NCBI GenBank assembly: GCA_021904315.1
Contig: CM038915.1
Coordinates: 1,736,001 to 1,800,000 of the forward strand
Length of the DNA stretch: 64,000 bases
From: Sphagnum magellanicum
Taxonomy: Eukaryota; Streptophyta; Sphagnopsida; Sphagnales; Sphagnaceae
Reading direction: 5' to 3'
Part shown: piece by piece, positions 60,336-64,000 of the stretch
Layout: each line of letters starts with the position of its first letter
How positions within the stretch are numbered: position 1 is the stretch's first letter
The notes under the pieces: model-generated
What the model was told of the DNA's origin: nothing
Database searches by the model: none
The model's input: the letters and a program-made list of their open reading frames with translations, nothing else
Translations under genes and position numbers: made by a program

Positions 60336-61480
60336 ATTCACCAATACCCCCAGTGTAATTTGAGACACTCTGTATGACCCCCCAATAGCCAAATTTGTTG
60401 TTCTTACTATTATTACGACTACTATTACTACTACAGAAAGGCCTCCTTTTTTTGGAATCATCATTCATGACTTTTGTTCAACAAAAACCTGAAGAGTTGA
60501 AAAATCTGAGAGTAACAATTTTTTTATATATATAAAGCTTTTTCAAACCATCACTTGTTCAACAAAAACCCCCAAGGGTTCAAATATCTTTGAGTTACAA
60601 ATTTATATATTTGGAAAACCTGAATTTTATTTAGCATCACTTTTGTTCACCAAACACCCCAAGAGTTTGAAAATTGGGAAATTTGTTATTATATTATTAT
60701 CACCCAAAGCTTTTCAAATATTCATGGCTTTTGTTCAACTAAAACCTCAAGAACTCAAATATCCGTGTACCAAATAAATGTAATGAAAACCTAAATTGTG
60801 GTTGGCATTAGTGTGGTGGCCAATGTTTTCTTTTGGTGCAAAATTTGGCCAAAATGCAAAAAAAAGAATGGTCTTTCACTATATACCCATTTTTTCTTTA
60901 AAAAATCACTAAATTTCCATTTATAAAAAATAGAAACTTTTTCACCACATTTGGACTCTGATTGTACTGTGATAAAAAAAAATTTAACTATGTAGAAAGT
61001 TTTTCTGTTGCCATTTAATGCTAAATCCCTCATGGGATGTAGCCAATGACACAAAGTCACAAAATTGAAATATATATATCATTGCGGTTATTGTCCAACA
61101 AAACCCAAGAGTTCAAAAATTTGAGTAACAAATTTATATCATGAAAACTCCAATTTCATCCTCCCCATGCCTTTTTGTTTCAGGGAAAACCCCAAGATTT
61201 CAAAACAAGAGTAGCAAAAATTATTTCCTGGGACTCATCCCCCCTTTTTTTAGTTCATCAAAACCTGAGCAAAAGTTTCAAACTCCAAGCAAAGAAATGA
61301 ATATTATGGAAACCTGTTCAAATCAAAAGAAGGGCTTCAAAAATGATGAAAAACCTCTGAAAAAACCTTGAAAATCATTCTAACTTTTTAAGGGTTCCCC
61401 AAAACAGACTTTTGAAAGTAGTAAAATAGTGGTTCATATATGAACCCAAAATCATGACTTTTTTGTTCGAAGGAATCAAA
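60336..61480. repeat. Older degenerate extension of the ~100-bp array
   Basis: Successive diverged units share GCTTTTGTTCAACAAAAACC, then AAGAGTTCAAAAATCTGAG, then GTAACAAATTTATAT and GGAAAACCT, at about 60470, 60545, 60640, 60725, 61085, 61165 and 61250. Each unit contains the small palindrome TTTTGTT-N-AACAAAA. Confidence 0.65.
60815..61090. repeat. Dispersed ~300-bp element, copy 3
   Basis: Shares TTTTGGTGCAAAATTTGGCCA, CCACATTTGGACTCTGATT and CATTTAATGCTAAATCCCTC in order with the elements upstream of both P450 genes. It interrupts the ~100-bp array. Confidence 0.55.
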
Positions 61481-61736
61481 GACTCTTTCTGCAACTAGTC
61501 AATTTTTAGGAAAACCCAAACCTTTCTTTTTGGTCTTTCCTCCTCTACTTCTTCTTCCGAATCTCTCTCTGGCTGGCTGGCTGCATTATATGATAAGAAG
61601 TTCTCAAGATACGGCTTATTATTGGTGTCTGGGCCACATGAGTCTCTTGTTAATATTGGCCAGTTTGACCAGGGAATGCTGATAATGATGGTGTACACTA
61701 ATAATAAGCAAGTCATATAAGTGTAATATATTGTCT

Positions 61737-61757
61737 ATGTGTGTGTGTGTGTGTGAG
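61737..61757. repeat. GT dinucleotide microsatellite
   Basis: About nine to ten GT/TG units. Confidence 0.9.
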
Positions 61758-62139
61758 TGGGTGAACCAAGCACCTGCATTTGCACCATGTTGGAGGGATG
61801 GATGGTATGTGGACAGGAAAACACTTTTTAGTTGCATTCCTGTCTCACAGCTAACCACTGTGGTAAGCTATACACTAACCATCCACATGTAATATATTTA
61901 TCTTGTAACCACGAAGTGCCTTACCTACTTACATAATAATTACTTACATTTCTTACGTACATAGCTATGACACTTATACTTATCTACTTATTTATGTAGT
62001 TAATCACGGGTTGGACATATTAGGCATGCATTTAGTTCATTGTTCGTTTGGAGGTTAGCGAATAGTCACACATGACATCATCTAAAACATCATGTATGCC
62101 CTTGCTCGAGAGAGTGAGCATGATGTATGGAGAGAGCAA

Positions 62140-62660
62140 CAATACATTTTTATGTCGAGAGTTTCATTATGAGCTGATCTCTACATGATTCGAGAAGACC
62201 AAGTCCTTGTTGTTAATGTGATGGTTATTGATTCGACATCAAAGACGATGGTTTTGAATGTCATTATTCAACCAGCAAGTGCAATTCTGAAACTTAGTGT
62301 CATTGTTAAGATTCACAAGTATAAAGGACTTCATGATGGTCATCATTTTTTTTTTCAATGGTCATGAAGGTGCACGGCACATCCAGGCATGATATGAATT
62401 GTTTCATCAAAGAATGTGCTCGTCTTTTCCATGATAGATGATCAGGAAATCATTCATCCTTGTCTTTTTGCATTCAATTTTTCAAGCAATGTGTTAACAT
62501 TGCTTTTCAATGTGCTTTAGCTTTTGCTATAGAAAGGAAGATTACATTGGCACCTGATGTGTGTTTTAGACCTCCCATTTCTATTAGATCTCACAATTTG
62601 CATGTAGGTGACATTAAAAGGGTTGTGAATGAAGTAACTTCCTACCACAAAAAGGTCTAG
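62140..62660 (+). pseudogene. Possible retrotransposon reverse-transcriptase C-terminal remnant
   Basis: Two frames read, in order, DQVLVVNVMVIDSTSKTM, KIHKYKGLHDGHHFF, then after a frame change VHGTSRHDMNCFIKECARLF, a stop, FCIQFFKQCVNIAFQCALAF and PDVCFRPPISIRSHNLHVGD. The order DVxVxDP-like strand, Ala/Val-rich helix, KxxKYxxL, and a final helical block resembles the C-terminal nuclease-like end of some LINE-type RT proteins. There is no RT domain in the window. Identification is tentative. Confidence 0.35.
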
Positions 62661-64000
62661 TTTTTTTCTTTTTTAGTTCATGTGTGTTGTTTGTTTTTTG
62701 GCTTGCCCTTTTTGTCTCCCCTACAATAGTTCTAACCATCGATCTTTTATTCTATTTTTTATTCACTATTGTTTATCACTTACCTTCCCACTTACATATG
62801 TATGATACTTACCTACATACGTAATAACCACTTACATTCCCACCCTACATACCTATGATACAAGTTACCTACCTACATACTTAGGATACTTGCCCACTTA
62901 CAAAGGTAATTACCTAGCTACCTAGGTAATGTAAAGTAGAAATATGATGGCTTGTAGGATAGGTTACCATGGTTCCACCTTGGTACCACAACTGAGTCAC
63001 AAGGAATTTCCAATTGACGTTCAGTTTCTCTTTTTTTCCTTAAAACCAAAAAGAAGAGCTCATTAGCCTCACTTTGCTTTGCTATGGCTAATAGAAAGTT
63101 TTGAGCATTGTTTGTTCAAGTGATGATGAAGAAAACACTCATCAATGGGCCCCTTGATTGATTGAGTTCCCTTTGTACGCTATTCATTATCTGCTTCTAT
63201 GGCTTGAAACAAATACAAAAAGTATTTGTCTTCTTTTGATTGGAATGACTATCTAACAAGAAAAAAAGAATAAGGAAAAAGTCATCCACCATAAGTGCCT
63301 GCTTCCTAGTATGAAAATCTAAACCTACATATATAGAAAAGAAATAAGAGTCTCTTCACATAATGGCTAGTCCCCTGCCCCAAGTGCTCACCCCACATGA
63401 GTGTTAGGTTCTACCTTACATCAAAAACATATGCTTTTGGGTATGTACGAATTTTCATTACCTTTAACTTAAAAGGAAAAACTCATGCTTGTTGTAGTAC
63501 CTTTTCAAGTTTGACATTTTGCTGTCGAATAATTATTTTATTTTGAAATTTTGATTTTGATGCAAAAAAATTATATTTTTTGAATTTCTAACAAAATTTT
63601 ATTTAAGTTAAAAAATATTCGCATGTTCTTCATCACCAATGTTTTACACAAACATTTTGTATCATAGCACAGGTTTTGATCTAAGAACCTATATATATAT
63701 ATATTGCACTAACCACTAACATACCATTAGGCACTAAAGAACATGATTTATTTTTTAGATTTATTACATACACAAAGTTAAAAAGGGAAAAAAAACTAAT
63801 GCCATGTACCGGAACAATGCAATTCTTCACAAGGCTACATTGTCAGGCCCATAAAAAACGTTGATAAGCAAATTTAGACTTTCAATAAACAATCATTTTT
63901 TAAAAATTCAGCAAGAAGGGACCTTAATGTATTTTTATTTCAGCATTTTAAAAATAATATAATTTTTGCTGAACCTGAAAAGATACTATGATAGTGCAAA
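62661..64000. other. Right end, no gene seen
   Basis: AT-rich intergenic DNA. A CTTACCTACATAC-type short repeat block lies at 62775-62935, related in word content to the CACTA minisatellite, and a TA run lies at 63692-63706. Confidence 0.6.

Overview
The window is AT-rich, repeat-laden nuclear DNA of a land plant. The evidence is a spliced plant-type cytochrome P450 of the CYP85 clan (closest in motif to CYP716), present twice; a long LRR-Roc-COR (ROCO, TORNADO1-like) gene; a relic of a BOU-type mitochondrial carrier; and Mutator-like, CACTA and Helitron transposons of plant type. Introns are GT-AG with one GC-AG. The species cannot be fixed from sequence alone. The expanded repeats and the style of the SWIM transposase would fit a seedless plant or another large plant genome, which is inference.

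Layout. (1) 1-14.94 kb is segment A: a broken Mutator-like transposase split by a 2.06-kb CACTA-like element, purine-rich and TTTTGCCAAGA-type arrays, a 964-bp Helitron, and P450 copy 1 (10901-14766, six exons, 498 aa). (2) 14.94-28.9 kb is unduplicated: a P450 exon-2 relic, a decayed mitochondrial carrier gene, a 20-bp inverted repeat pair, a tRNA-like segment, and a 2.3-kb degenerate TTGGCTA array. (3) 28.9-31.14 kb is a chimeric third copy in which part of P450 intron 5 is joined by a ~3-kb deletion to the 3' half of a ROCO gene, now a pseudogene. (4) 32.9-51.74 kb is segment B, a direct duplicate of segment A: the same Mutator/CACTA nest, a local 2-kb tandem duplication, a 2.77-kb composite Helitron, and P450 copy 2 (47700-51568, 498 aa). 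(5) 54.3-58.74 kb holds the intact ROCO gene on the minus strand, convergent with P450 copy 2. (6) 59-64 kb is the ROCO upstream region, with simple repeats, a ~100-bp repeat array, and a possible LINE RT remnant.

Three genes look functional: two paralogous P450s and one ROCO protein. The original unit was probably a P450 and a ROCO gene in tail-to-tail array, amplified by segmental duplication and then broken by deletions and transposons. Because the two large segments are paralogous, each Helitron can be compared with an empty site in the other copy, which fixes both ends to the base. I see no clearly new biosynthetic or defence system. The most informative structures are the two Helitrons with unusual 5' TT ends, the composite one carrying a Rep-side ORF in opposite orientation, and the CACTA-in-Mutator nest.
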